NCBI RefSeq assembly: GCF_002234405.1
Contig: NZ_NMQT01000018.1
Location: forward strand, 24,753-88,752
Direction: 5' to 3'
DNA length: 64,000 nt
From: Amycolatopsis thailandensis
GTDB lineage: Bacteria > Actinomycetota > Actinomycetes > Mycobacteriales > Pseudonocardiaceae
Shown here: piece after piece, positions 35,973 to 44,058 of the stretch
Numbering within the stretch: position 1 is the stretch's first letter
Layout of the letters: the number at the start of each line of letters is the position of its first letter
Notes under the pieces: model-generated
The model's input: the letters and a program-made list of their open reading frames with translations, nothing else
What the model was told of the DNA's origin: nothing
Database searches by the model: none
Translations under genes and position numbers: made by a program

Positions 35973-37244
35973 ATGGTTTCGTCGGCGTCCGCGCGCAATC
36001 CGCTGTGGCACCCCTTCGCGGACATGGGAGCGGTCGACGGTGACCGGCTCGTCATCACCCGCGGTGAGGGTTCCTACGTCTGGGACGACGAGGGGAAGCG
36101 GTATTTCGACGCGACCGCGTCGCTCTGGTACGCGAACTTCGGGCACGGGCGCGAGGAGATCGCGCGGGCCGTCGCGGACCAGTTGCGGACGCTCGATTCG
36201 TACAACCTGTTCGGCTACAACGCCAACGAGCCCGCGCTGAAGCTCGCGGAACGGGTCTCCGCGCTGACGCCGGAGCCGGGTTCGAAGGTGTTCTTCGGTT
36301 CGGGCGGCGGCGACGTCGTCGACACGGCCGTCAAGATCGCCCGCTCGTACTTCGCGCACACCGGGCGCTCGGAGAAGGTGCACGTCATCGGGCGGGTGCA
36401 GGGGTATCACGGCACGCACGGGTTCGGCACGGCCGTCGGCGGCATCGCGGCCAACGCGGCGGATTTCGGGCCGCTGCCGGGTGACATCTCGCACGTGCCC
36501 TACGACAGCGCCGAAGCGCTCGAAGCGGAGATCCTGCGGGTCGGCCCGGAGCGGGTCGCGGCGTTCTTCTGCGAACCGGTGATCGGCGCGGGCGGGGTCC
36601 TGCTGCCGCCGGACGGGTACATCGAAACGGTCGCCGAGATCTGCCGCAAGCACGACGTGCTGTTCGTCGCGGACTGCGTGATCGCCGCGTTCGGGCGGCT
36701 GGGGACCTGGTTCGGGATCGACCGCTGGGCCGTGAAACCGGACATGATCACGACCGCGAAGGGCATCACCGGCGGGACGATCCCGCTGGGCGCGCTGATC
36801 GTCGCGCCGAGGGTGGCCGAGCCGTTCTTCACCGGCGAGCCGGGCGCGCCGGTGCTGCGGCACGGCGCGACCTACGCGGGGCATCCGGTCGCGTGCGCCG
36901 CGGGCAACGCGACGCTGGACATCTACGAACGGGACGGGCTCATCCCACGGGGGCGGGAGCTGGAGAAGCCGCTGGCCGACGCGCTTTCCGGACTGGTCTC
37001 GCATCCGCTGGTCGCCGAGGTCCGGGCCGGGCTGGGCTTCCTCGCCGCGGTCGAACTGAAGGCCGACGTCGTCGCGGCGAACCCCGGCGCGGCGAACCGG
37101 CTCCAGCGGCTGGCGCGGGACGAAGGCGTCCTGGTGCGGAACCTGGCCAAGGGGATCGCGGTCTCGCCGCCGCTGATCGCCGGAGAGGCCGAACTGGACC
37201 AGCTCGCGACAGCGCTGCCGCGCGCTCTGGACAAGCTCGTCTAG
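35973..37244 (+). CDS. class III PLP aminotransferase (omega-transaminase type)
   Basis: 423 residues. RNPLWHPFADMGAV at the start is typical of omega-transaminases of the BioA/pyruvate-aminotransferase group. Others: FFGSGGGDVVDTAVKIAR, GRVQGYHGTHG, PLP Asp in VADCVIAAFGRLG (the usual DEV is DCV) and the Schiff-base Lys in TTAKGITGG. It moves amino groups from amines or beta-amino acids. The ATG has AGGAGGAAG upstream. It overlaps the convergent LysR-esterase gene by 4 bp; no pathway partners are adjacent. Confidence 0.9.
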   Translation: MVSSASARNPLWHPFADMGAVDGDRLVITRGEGSYVWDDEGKRYFDATASLWYANFGHGREEIARAVADQLRTLDSYNLFGYNANEPALKLAERVSALTPEPGSKVFFGSGGGDVVDTAVKIARSYFAHTGRSEKVHVIGRVQGYHGTHGFGTAVGGIAANAADFGPLPGDISHVPYDSAEALEAEILRVGPERVAAFFCEPVIGAGGVLLPPDGYIETVAEICRKHDVLFVADCVIAAFGRLGTWFGIDRWAVKPDMITTAKGITGGTIPLGALIVAPRVAEPFFTGEPGAPVLRHGATYAGHPVACAAGNATLDIYERDGLIPRGRELEKPLADALSGLVSHPLVAEVRAGLGFLAAVELKADVVAANPGAANRLQRLARDEGVLVRNLAKGIAVSPPLIAGEAELDQLATALPRALDKLV

Positions 37245-38422
37245 CCGGCTTCGGCCGCGGAACCGCTCTCGTGCTCGCCGAGGAAACCGGCGATCTGTTC
37301 GAGGGCGTCCGCGGCTTCGGGCAGGAACGACCAGAACAGGTGGAAGACGTGCGTGCTGACCGGATACAGGTCGAAGCGCACGTCGAGCCCCTGCTCACGG
37401 GCCTGGTCGACGAAGCGGCGCGTCTCGGGCAGGGTCACGTCTTCGGTGCCCGACTGGACGAGCAGCGGCGGCAACCCGGACAGGTCGGCCTCGAAGATGT
37501 TCAGCAAAGGATCCGTCGGCGGGTGATCGCGGACGTAGAGCGAGAACCAGCGCGCGACCGGGGTTCCGCCCTCCGGCGGATCCAGCACGTCCACCACCGG
37601 GCACATCAGGACCACTTTGCCGGGTTGGGGCAAGCCTTCCTGTTTCACCTTGAGCAGCAGAGAGATGACCAGGCCGCCGCCTGCCGAGTCGCCGCTGACG
37701 GTCAGCTGCCCCGGCGCGTCGCCCTGGCCGAGCAGCCAGCGGTAGGCGCGGAGCGCGTCCTCCAGCGCGGCGGGGAAGGGATGCTCCGGGGCGAGCCGGT
37801 AGTCGGGCACCAGGACGGCGGCGCCGGTCGCCGCCGCCAGCGCCCCCGCCAGCGGGCGGTAACCGAAGGCCGAGCCCGCGATGTAGCCGCCTCCGTGCAG
37901 ATGCAGCACGCTCGGCCGGCGCCCCGGCCCGGGTGCGACCACCAGTGAGGACACGCCGTCCGTCTGGACCGGCCGCACCACGGTCCCTTCCGGGACGGGG
38001 AGCTGCGCGTTGAAGGCTTCGAAAGCCTCGCGCATCGCCGCGAGACCGCTTCCGCCGTCCTCGACCACCGAATTCCACAGCTGGGTGACCCGCGCGTTCA
38101 CCTCGCCGCCGACGGATCGGGTGAGGGTGATCGCGTCGTCCATGTCGGACAGCAGCGGGAGCGAGGCACCGAGCAGTGCCTCGCCGGCGAGGGTCAGTTC
38201 GACGCGGTGGGTCGAGCGGCGCAGCAGCTGACAACCGATCAGCTGCTCCAGCGCCTTGATCTGGCGGCTGAGGGCGGGCTGGGAGACGAACAGCCGGTTC
38301 GCGGCACGACTGAAGTTGAGTTCGTCGGCGACCGCGACGAACGCCCGCAGATGCTTGAGCTCGATCGCGTCGGCGGCCGAAGGCATGCCCAGCAGCCGCG
38401 GCCCGGCGGGACGTTCGGACAT
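37241..38422 (-). CDS. LysR-type HTH fused to an HSL-family esterase
   Basis: 393 residues in one frame. Residues about 20-80 are a full LysR winged helix (LKHLRAFVAVADELNFSRAA, SQPALSRQIKALEQLIG, LTLAGEALL). Instead of the LysR effector domain, residues about 110-385 form an alpha/beta hydrolase of the hormone-sensitive-lipase family: HGGGYIAGS at 176-184, VPDYRLAPEHPFPAAL, nucleophile Ser246 in GDSAGG, Asp328 in SGTEDVTL and His358 in STHVFHLF. The triad is complete, so it may be an enzyme whose substrate also controls DNA binding. ATG 38422 is the likely start; ATG 38386 is an alternative. Confidence 0.88.
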   Translation of the reverse strand: MSERPAGPRLLGMPSAADAIELKHLRAFVAVADELNFSRAANRLFVSQPALSRQIKALEQLIGCQLLRRSTHRVELTLAGEALLGASLPLLSDMDDAITLTRSVGGEVNARVTQLWNSVVEDGGSGLAAMREAFEAFNAQLPVPEGTVVRPVQTDGVSSLVVAPGPGRRPSVLHLHGGGYIAGSAFGYRPLAGALAAATGAAVLVPDYRLAPEHPFPAALEDALRAYRWLLGQGDAPGQLTVSGDSAGGGLVISLLLKVKQEGLPQPGKVVLMCPVVDVLDPPEGGTPVARWFSLYVRDHPPTDPLLNIFEADLSGLPPLLVQSGTEDVTLPETRRFVDQAREQGLDVRFDLYPVSTHVFHLFWSFLPEAADALEQIAGFLGEHESGSAAEAG

Positions 38423-38529
38423 GGCGTCGAGTATCCCCGTCCGCTCCGTCCGCGGTGATGCGTTCCGCGCAAGAAGGTGATGCGGGATCGGTCTTTCCCT
38501 TCCCCCGCCCGCCCGTGACAAGGTTGGCC

Positions 38530-38940
38530 ATGGCCGAAACAGCAGGTCAGCGCGTTGCCGAGTTGCGCATGCGGGACGGCGTCGCGCGGGTGCACTGGCC
38601 TTCCGGGCAGCGTGCCGCGGCGCCGTTGGTGCTGTGGTTCGCCCCGGACGGGGCAGGCGCCGAACGGGTCGCGGGCTGCGGGGCGGTGGTGATCGCCGCC
38701 GGACTGCCCGCGTTCCCGGCGGCGCGGGCCGTCCTGGAGTGGGCGGCGGCGCATCCCCGGAGCCTGGGGGCCTGCCCGGGACCGGTGCTGGTCGCGGGTG
38801 AAGGACCGGGAGCCGACCTGGCCGCGCGCGTCGCGAAGTACGCGAGAGAGCAGGGCTGGCCGCCGGTCCGCGAGGTGGACGGCGGTCCCGGGGGTATCGC
38901 CGCCCACCTGGAGAAAACCCGACGAATCGTGGAGGAATGA
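38530..38940 (+). CDS. small esterase-like protein lacking the catalytic Ser
   Basis: 136 residues. [25 protein letters not shown] followed by [21 protein letters not shown] resembles the first half of an HSL esterase, but the nucleophile elbow (normally GDSAGA) reads GEGPGA, and the acid and His segments are absent. It may be a binding protein or a decayed esterase. The ATG at 38530 has AAGG seven bases upstream. It diverges from the LysR-esterase fusion and precedes the DHFR-like gene by two bases. Identification as esterase-derived is a pattern judgement. Confidence 0.6.
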   Translation: MAETAGQRVAELRMRDGVARVHWPSGQRAAAPLVLWFAPDGAGAERVAGCGAVVIAAGLPAFPAARAVLEWAAAHPRSLGACPGPVLVAGEGPGADLAARVAKYAREQGWPPVREVDGGPGGIAAHLEKTRRIVEE

Positions 38941-38942
38941 AC

Positions 38943-39548
38943 ATGAACAAGGTCTTCACCGGCCTCGCCGTCTCGGTGGACGGCTTCATCAGCGGAAAGC
39001 TGCCCGAGGGAGCCGACGAGTTCGGAAGCGGGCTCGGCGACGCGCCGACGCTGTTCGACTGGTACTTCGACGGCGACACCCCGAGCGAGGTGTTCGACGG
39101 CTTCAAACTGAGCGAACCGAGCGCGCGGTTCTTCGACACCATCGCGAGCCGGATCGGCGCGATCGTCGTCGGGCGCACCACCTACGAGCACTCCGGCCGT
39201 TTCGGCGGTGGAAGTCCGCATCCGACGGCGCCGATGGTCCTCGTCAGCCATTGTCCCGTGCCCGAAGCGAGTGGCCGGCAGACCGTGATCACCACCGGTG
39301 TCGAGGACGCCATCGTCGCGGCGCGCGAGATCGCCGGGACCAAGGACGTCGGCCTGATGGGCGGCGGTCTGGTCACCTCCGCGCTGGCCGCGGGGCTGGT
39401 CGACGAGGTGATCCTCCACCAGGTGCCCCTCCTGCTCGGCCGGGGCAGGAGATTCTTCAACGAACTCCCGGAACACGTCGAACTCCGTCTGCTGCAAGCG
39501 ATCCCGGCTCCGGGCGTGACCCACCTTCACTACGGTGTCGGCCGATGA
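38943..39548 (+). CDS. dihydrofolate reductase family protein (RibD C-terminal-like)
   Basis: 201 residues: [77 protein letters not shown]. These are the standard blocks of the RibD_C/DHFR-like reductases of actinomycetes. It reduces an unknown substrate with NADPH. The ATG at 38943 lies six bases after GGAGGA; an ATG two codons earlier sits too close to it. Confidence 0.9.
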   Translation: MNKVFTGLAVSVDGFISGKLPEGADEFGSGLGDAPTLFDWYFDGDTPSEVFDGFKLSEPSARFFDTIASRIGAIVVGRTTYEHSGRFGGGSPHPTAPMVLVSHCPVPEASGRQTVITTGVEDAIVAAREIAGTKDVGLMGGGLVTSALAAGLVDEVILHQVPLLLGRGRRFFNELPEHVELRLLQAIPAPGVTHLHYGVGR

Positions 39549-40453
39549 TCCTCGTCACCGGCGGGCTGGGCATGATCGGCGCCCACACCGCCCGCGCGCT
39601 CACCGACCTCGGCCACGACGTCGTGGTCACGGCTCATCGCCGCACCGAGGTCCCGTCGTTCCTCGAAGGCAAGGTGACCGTCGAACCCCTCGACGTCACC
39701 GATCGGGACGCCTTCCTGGCGCTCGCCGATCGCCACGACATCGGGGACATCGTCCACCTCGCCGGAACGATCCCCGGAGCGGACCCGGTCGGCTTCTTCC
39801 GCACGGACACCACCGCCCTGCTCAACGCGCTGGACGCCGCGCGCGCCTGGGGCGTCCGCAGATTCGCCGTCGCCGGCAGCCTCGGTGTCTACATCGGACA
39901 GACGGTTTCCCCTTGGCACGAGGAACTCGCCTTGCCGTCGGTGGAACTTCCTCATCTGATCATCGCCTTCAAGAAAGCGGTGGAGGCGCTGACGGTGCAC
40001 GCCCTCGCGGGCAGCGGGGTCCAGCCGGTCGTGCTCCGGATCGGGAGTGTCTGGGGTCCGTTGATGGATCCGGAATCGCCGTTCAACCCCATTCCGCCGT
40101 ACATCAGCGCCGTCCTCCGCGGCGAGAGGCCGTCGCCGCTGCTCGCCGATGACGGTGGCGACAGCTGCTACGCGCCTGACGCGGGGCGTGCGATCGCCTT
40201 GCTCATGACCGCTGAGAAGCTGCGGCACAGCACTTACAACGTGTCCCGCGGGCGGCCGTCGCTCAACCGCGAACTCGCGGGAGCGCTGGAGGCTGTCATC
40301 CCCGGGCTTCGGCTGGACCTCCGGCCGGGAGGGGAGACCGGACCGCATCTCGACATCTCCCGGCTCGCCGAGGAGACCGGCTTCGAGCCGGCTTTCGACG
40401 TCGCGGCGGCCGTCGCGGACTATGTCGCGTGGCGGGGGAGCAACTCGCGGTGA
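39545..40453 (+). CDS. NAD-dependent epimerase/dehydratase-like protein
   Basis: 302 residues of the extended SDR fold: [41 protein letters not shown] and [10 protein letters not shown]. The catalytic YxxxK is missing: the aligned stretch reads [14 protein letters not shown] with no Tyr. It may be a binding or non-catalytic member or use another mechanism. The ATG overlaps the DHFR-like stop (ATGA), so the three genes from 38530 form an operon. Confidence 0.87.
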   Translation: MILVTGGLGMIGAHTARALTDLGHDVVVTAHRRTEVPSFLEGKVTVEPLDVTDRDAFLALADRHDIGDIVHLAGTIPGADPVGFFRTDTTALLNALDAARAWGVRRFAVAGSLGVYIGQTVSPWHEELALPSVELPHLIIAFKKAVEALTVHALAGSGVQPVVLRIGSVWGPLMDPESPFNPIPPYISAVLRGERPSPLLADDGGDSCYAPDAGRAIALLMTAEKLRHSTYNVSRGRPSLNRELAGALEAVIPGLRLDLRPGGETGPHLDISRLAEETGFEPAFDVAAAVADYVAWRGSNSR

Positions 40454-40533
40454 GCGCGGGTGGAGGGTGTGTGACGGGGGAGGATTTCGGACGTTGAGTG
40501 TCCGGATTCTTCCCCGCTCGGCTCCCGGCCGGA

Positions 40534-40608
40534 TCAGAAGAAGCAGGGCTTTCGCGGCCCGGCCTGAACTGGTCCGAGGGAGCAGATCGCGACTTCGACC
40601 GTCCACAT
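40534..40608 (-). CDS. possible 24-residue peptide
   Basis: ATG 40608 follows GGAAGGGG at good spacing. The peptide begins MWTVEVAICSL and ends RKPCFF, with two Cys and two terminal Phe. It lies in a gene-free stretch without modifying enzymes beside it. It could be a leader or signal peptide, a RiPP-like precursor, or chance. No homolog is recognised. Confidence 0.3.
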   Translation of the reverse strand: MWTVEVAICSLGPVQAGPRKPCFF

Positions 40609-40667
40609 GAGACACCCCTTCCAGTCGGAACGCCCGTTTTGGGCACTTTGTGTGGCTTTGTGAAGGA

Positions 40668-40713
40668 GTCGTGAGTGATAAAGATGGTTAGAACCCTCTT
40701 TATCACTCACGAC
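40668..40713. repeat. 17-bp-stem hairpin
   Basis: Perfect arms 40668-40684 and 40697-40713 with GTCGTGAGTGATAAAGA as left arm and a 12-nt loop. Shares GTGAGTG and the loop word TGGTTAGAACC with the hairpin at 26496. Confidence 0.8.
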
Positions 40714-40836
40714 CCCACGCAGAACAGCCCATACGGGCATGAATCGGACGCTGAATCGCCGCTAAGTGTCCCATGTGGACACTCGGGTCGTGCCCGGCCC
40801 GTCGGCCAGTCCGAACCCTGCCCTCAAGGTAGCGAA

Positions 40837-40879
40837 GAAGGGGTCTTTCGTGGCGGATTCCGCCACGAAAGACCCCTTC
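40837..40879. repeat. 21-bp-stem palindrome
   Basis: Perfect arms 40837-40857 and 40859-40879 around one base; GAAGGGGTCTTTCGTGGCG at the left. Same build as the palindrome at 33739. Confidence 0.8.
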
Positions 40880-40943
40880 AGGTCACACCCCGCGATCCGG
40901 CACCGAATCGCGGGGCCTGACGCGCACGAGGGCCGCGCGCTCG

Positions 40944-40985
40944 GTCATGAAGGGAACAGCCGACGGGACCAGGTCCCTTCATGAC
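40944..40985. repeat. 12-bp-stem hairpin
   Basis: GTCATGAAGGGA (40944-40955) pairs with 40974-40985 across an 18-nt loop, 32 bp beyond the stop of the VOC gene. It may end that - strand transcript. Confidence 0.65.
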
Positions 40986-41016
40986 ACCCCCAGTGGCGGA
41001 CCCCCGTGGGCCCGCC

Positions 41017-41439
41017 TCAGGAGAGGCAGAGTTCGTTGCCCTCCGGGTCCGCGATCGTGATCCACTCGGTGGGCCCCTGTTTGCCGCGGTGCAGGAACGT
41101 CGCGCCGTTGGCGGTCAGCCGTTCGAGTTCGGCCTCGATCTTGTCCGCGCCCATCCGGATGTCGAGATGCAGGCGGTTCTTCACCGTCTTCCCCTCGGGC
41201 ACCAGCTGGAAGAGGAACCGCTGCTTGGTCTCGGGGTGGACGATCGCCGCGCCGTCCTTCCAGACCAGGGCACCCTTGTGCGTGGTCGTCGCCTCTTCCT
41301 GGGCATACCCTTCCGCGACCATCTCGCGGATGAACTCCTCGTTGCTCCGCTCGACCTGCCAGCCGAGCATCTCGGCCCACCAGTCGGCGAGGTCGTGCGG
41401 GCGAGCGGAGTCCACGGTCACCTGGAAGTCATACGCCAT
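41017..41439 (-). CDS. VOC/glyoxalase-like protein
   Basis: 140 residues, a single-chain VOC fold of the glyoxalase-like (PF18029-type) group: FQVTVDSARPHDLADWWAEMLGWQVE, LHLDIRMGADKIEAELERL and ITIADPEGNELCLS. The terminal Glu could be a metal ligand. Function unknown; small-molecule binding or detoxification is usual. It overlaps the small gene upstream by 22 bp. Confidence 0.88.
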   Translation of the reverse strand: MAYDFQVTVDSARPHDLADWWAEMLGWQVERSNEEFIREMVAEGYAQEEATTTHKGALVWKDGAAIVHPETKQRFLFQLVPEGKTVKNRLHLDIRMGADKIEAELERLTANGATFLHRGKQGPTEWITIADPEGNELCLS

Positions 41440-41612
41440 ACCGGCACATTAACGACCCGCCCCGACAATTCCGGGCGCTCATGCCCGCTGACCACGGTGA
41501 ACCGCCATTTGTCGACCCCGCCGCCCATGATCTCGGCGTAGCGCCGGGCGCCGTCAGCGTTGGCGAAGCGCACCTGCTGACCGTTGGTGAGATGGGTGAT
41601 CTTGACCGCCAT
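41418..41612 (-). CDS. small conserved-looking protein, 64 residues
   Basis: Starts MAVKITHLTNGQQVRFANADGA at ATG 41612, with GGGAGGCACGG upstream, and continues GARRYAEIMGGGVDKWRFTVV. The 3' end overlaps the VOC gene by 22 bp, which suggests translational coupling. The amino-acid pattern (beta strand, helix, beta strand) looks like a real small fold. I do not recognise the family. Confidence 0.6.
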   Translation of the reverse strand: MAVKITHLTNGQQVRFANADGARRYAEIMGGGVDKWRFTVVSGHERPELSGRVVNVPVWRMTSR

Positions 41613-41723
41613 CCGTGCCTCCCTGAAGTCCGGTGCCGGCCCGCGGAGCTTCCCCCTCCGGGGCCGGCGCGGACAGTAGAACACACGTTCGACTGCGGCG
41701 GCCAATCAGACCCCCCGCGCGGG

Positions 41724-42218
41724 TCATCTCCGCATGGTCACCCGCGGCCACGCGTCCAGCCCGCGGGCGATTTCGCGGGCCCGGACGGCTCGCAGCCCCT
41801 CGGTCAGAGCCTCCTCGTCGAGGATCTCGAAGCCGAGCCGGGAGTAGTACGGCGCGTTCCACGGCACCTCGGCGTACGTCGTCAGCGTCAGCCCCGCGAG
41901 ACCTTCGCGCGCGGCCCACTCCGCGACGTGCTCGATCAGCCGCCGTCCGAGGCCGCGCCGCGCGTGAGCCGGGTGGACGGACACCTGCTCGATGTGGCCG
42001 TGGCCGTCGACGACCTCGGCGAGCAGGTACGCCACCGGACCGTCGCCGGCGTCGTACACCCAGGCGTGGCCCGCGTTCCGGAAGCCTGCGAGGTCCTCGA
42101 TCGACGGCGGGTCGTCGTCGGCGATCGCGGCCATGCCGAGCGCGCGGAACGGTTCGCCCGCCGCGCACTCGATGTCTTGGAGCGCGGGCAGGTCCTCGGG
42201 TGCGGCGAGTCGGATCAC
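41724..42218 (-). CDS. GNAT-family acetyltransferase
   Basis: 164 residues with the GNAT core: AYLLAEVVDGHGHIEQVSVHPAHARRGLGRRLIEHV, i.e. the acetyl-CoA site RRGLGRRL, and PYYSRLGFEIL near the end. It acetylates an amine on an unknown small molecule or protein. Starts at GTG 42218; it stands alone. Confidence 0.9.
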   Translation of the reverse strand: MIRLAAPEDLPALQDIECAAGEPFRALGMAAIADDDPPSIEDLAGFRNAGHAWVYDAGDGPVAYLLAEVVDGHGHIEQVSVHPAHARRGLGRRLIEHVAEWAAREGLAGLTLTTYAEVPWNAPYYSRLGFEILDEEALTEGLRAVRAREIARGLDAWPRVTMRR

Positions 42219-42260
42219 GGATCGAGTTCTACCCCTTCGCGGCGCGCGAACGCGCGCGAA

Positions 42261-43037
42261 TTAGAGGGAGAACGACGAAACGGCGCGGTGGATCCGGCTC
42301 GCGTACGACTGGAGCGTGACGATGGCGGCCCGTTTGGCGTCGTCGCTGATCCGGGTCGCCGGGGCGGCCAGGGTCAGCACCGCCGGCCGGTGCCCGGTGC
42401 TCGGGATCGGCACCGAGCACGACCAGACTCCTTCGTCCAGTTCGCCCCAGCTGACCGAATACCGGTTCGCCCCGGCGCGTTTGACCTCTTCCCGCACGCT
42501 CGGGCCGCGGCGCTGGACGATCGACGAGAGCCGCCTCTCGCGTTCGCCCTCCGGCAGCATGGCGAGCAGCATCTTGCCCGACGCGCCGGAGCCGAGCGGG
42601 ACGGAATGGCCCGGCTGGAACGTGAACCGCATCGCGCGTTCGCATTCGACCCGGTCCGCGCAGACCGCGGAATCGCCGAAATGCTGGAACAGCAACACGG
42701 TCTCGCCGAGATCGCGTGCCGCTTCCTCCATCGCCGGACGGGCCAGCCGGGCGAGGTCGTTCGCCAGTTGCGCGGCCCGGGCCAGTGGCATCACCTGGCT
42801 TGTCACGTGATAGCGACCGGTCTTTCCCTCCTCCAGGAGTTGAAGTTCCTTCAGCAGCGCGACATAGCGGTATGTCGTGGCCACCGGGGTGCCGATCCTC
42901 GCTGCGAGTTCGGCGACACTCGCGTCCCAACGGCGTTCCGAAAAGGAGAGCAGCAGCTGGAGTACCTTGCGTGAGCTGCTGGCGCCGGGGGTGCGTTTCG
43001 GGGGAGCGGTGTCCAGGGATCGTGCGGCAGGTGTCAT
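42261..43037 (-). CDS. IclR-family transcriptional regulator
   Basis: 258 residues. The winged helix (KVLQLLLSFSERRWDASVAELAARIGTPVATTYRYVALL split over about 29-70) is followed by the IclR effector domain (VLLFQHFGDSAVCADRVE, MRFTFQPGHSVPLGSGASGKMLLAML). The ATG at 43037 has GAGAGG five bases upstream. It diverges from the SDR at 43150 and probably controls it through the 112-bp gap. Confidence 0.9.
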   Translation of the reverse strand: MTPAARSLDTAPPKRTPGASSSRKVLQLLLSFSERRWDASVAELAARIGTPVATTYRYVALLKELQLLEEGKTGRYHVTSQVMPLARAAQLANDLARLARPAMEEAARDLGETVLLFQHFGDSAVCADRVECERAMRFTFQPGHSVPLGSGASGKMLLAMLPEGERERRLSSIVQRRGPSVREEVKRAGANRYSVSWGELDEGVWSCSVPIPSTGHRPAVLTLAAPATRISDDAKRAAIVTLQSYASRIHRAVSSFSL

Positions 43038-43080
43038 CTCGACCTCTCGCCGGGGCAATCACAAAGAGTCAAGAATGTAG

Positions 43081-43091
43081 CACATTGTGTG
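43081..43091. promoter_or_regulatory. possible IclR operator CACAttgTGTG
   Basis: Short inverted repeat CACA-TTG-TGTG in the gap between iclR-like and SDR genes. Just downstream TTGGTC (43110) and TTGCTA (43134), 18 bp apart, could form the SDR promoter, with transcription starting at or near the ATG. Weak evidence. Confidence 0.4.
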
Positions 43092-43149
43092 AAATGCGGG
43101 CCAGGGACTTTGGTCCACGAACAAGCGGACTTCTTGCTAGCTTCGGACG

Positions 43150-44058
43150 ATGGAAAAGCCATTGGCGGGCAAGATCGCGTTGGTCGCCGGGGCGACCCGC
43201 GGGGCCGGGCGGGGAATAGCGGTCCAGCTGGGTGCCGCCGGCGCGACAGTTTACGTGACCGGCCGGAGTACCGGTTCCCGGAGATCGGAAATGAATCGTC
43301 CGGAGACGATCGAGGAGACCGCCGCACTCGTCGACGAAGCGGGCGGGCACGGGATCGCGATCGCCGTCGACCATTTGGTGGCCGACGAGGTCCGCGAACT
43401 GGTGGAACGGATCGACGCCGAACAGGGCGCGCTGGACGTCCTGGTCAACGACATCTACGGCGCGCCCATCGAATGGGACAAGACCGTCTGGGAGTCCACT
43501 TTGGACACCGGGTTGCGGACGCTGCGGCTCGCTGTCGACACCCATGCCATCACCAGTCATTTCGCGCTCCCGCTCATGATCAGGAAGCCGGGAGGGCTGG
43601 TCGTCGAAGTCAACGACGGGACCACCGAATACAACTCGGGAAACTACCGCGTTTCCTTCTTCTACGACCTTGCCAAGACCGCGGTGAACCGGATGGCGTT
43701 CGCGCTCGCCCACGAATTGGCGCCACACGGCGGTACCGCTGTCGCGGTCACCCCTGGCTGGTTGCGGTCCGAAGCGATGCTCGACGCTTATCAGGTCACC
43801 GAAGAGAATTGGCGCGATGCCACGAAGGTGCAGCCCCATTTCGCCATTTCTGAAAGCCCGGCGTTCGTCGGGAGAGCGGTCGCGGCGCTGGCCGGTGACG
43901 GGGAAGTCGCCCGCTGGAACGGGAAGTCGGTGTCCAGCGGTGAATTGGCGCTGGAATACGGATTCACCGACCTCGACGGCAGCCGTCCCGAGTGCTGGCG
44001 CTATCTCGTCGAGGTCCAGGATCCCGGGAAACCGGCGGACGTCACCGGCTACCGCTGA
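43150..44058 (+). CDS. short-chain dehydrogenase/reductase
   Basis: 302 residues. The cofactor site ALVAGATRGAGRGIAVQLG is at 10-28 and VYVTGRS at about 35. LVNDIYGAP replaces the usual NNAG. The active site reads SFFYDLAKTAVNRMAFALA (YDLAK). It belongs to the SDR group annotated as putative oxidoreductases with a long C-terminus. No ribosome-binding site precedes the ATG, so a leaderless or very short leader is likely. Controlled presumably by the divergent IclR. Confidence 0.88.
   Translation: MEKPLAGKIALVAGATRGAGRGIAVQLGAAGATVYVTGRSTGSRRSEMNRPETIEETAALVDEAGGHGIAIAVDHLVADEVRELVERIDAEQGALDVLVNDIYGAPIEWDKTVWESTLDTGLRTLRLAVDTHAITSHFALPLMIRKPGGLVVEVNDGTTEYNSGNYRVSFFYDLAKTAVNRMAFALAHELAPHGGTAVAVTPGWLRSEAMLDAYQVTEENWRDATKVQPHFAISESPAFVGRAVAALAGDGEVARWNGKSVSSGELALEYGFTDLDGSRPECWRYLVEVQDPGKPADVTGYR

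Larger units (their letters stand above)
40454..41016. other. 563-bp stretch with three hairpins and a possible peptide ORF
   Basis: No ordinary gene is visible. It contains the 24-codon ORF at 40534-40608 (- strand) and hairpins at 40668-40713, 40837-40879 and 40944-40985, all between convergent genes. Confidence 0.7.

Noticed and set aside
40607..40663. 18-residue + strand ORF overlapping the 24-residue peptide ORF
   Set aside because: No ribosome-binding site upstream and no conspicuous residues; overlap with the better candidate on the other strand.
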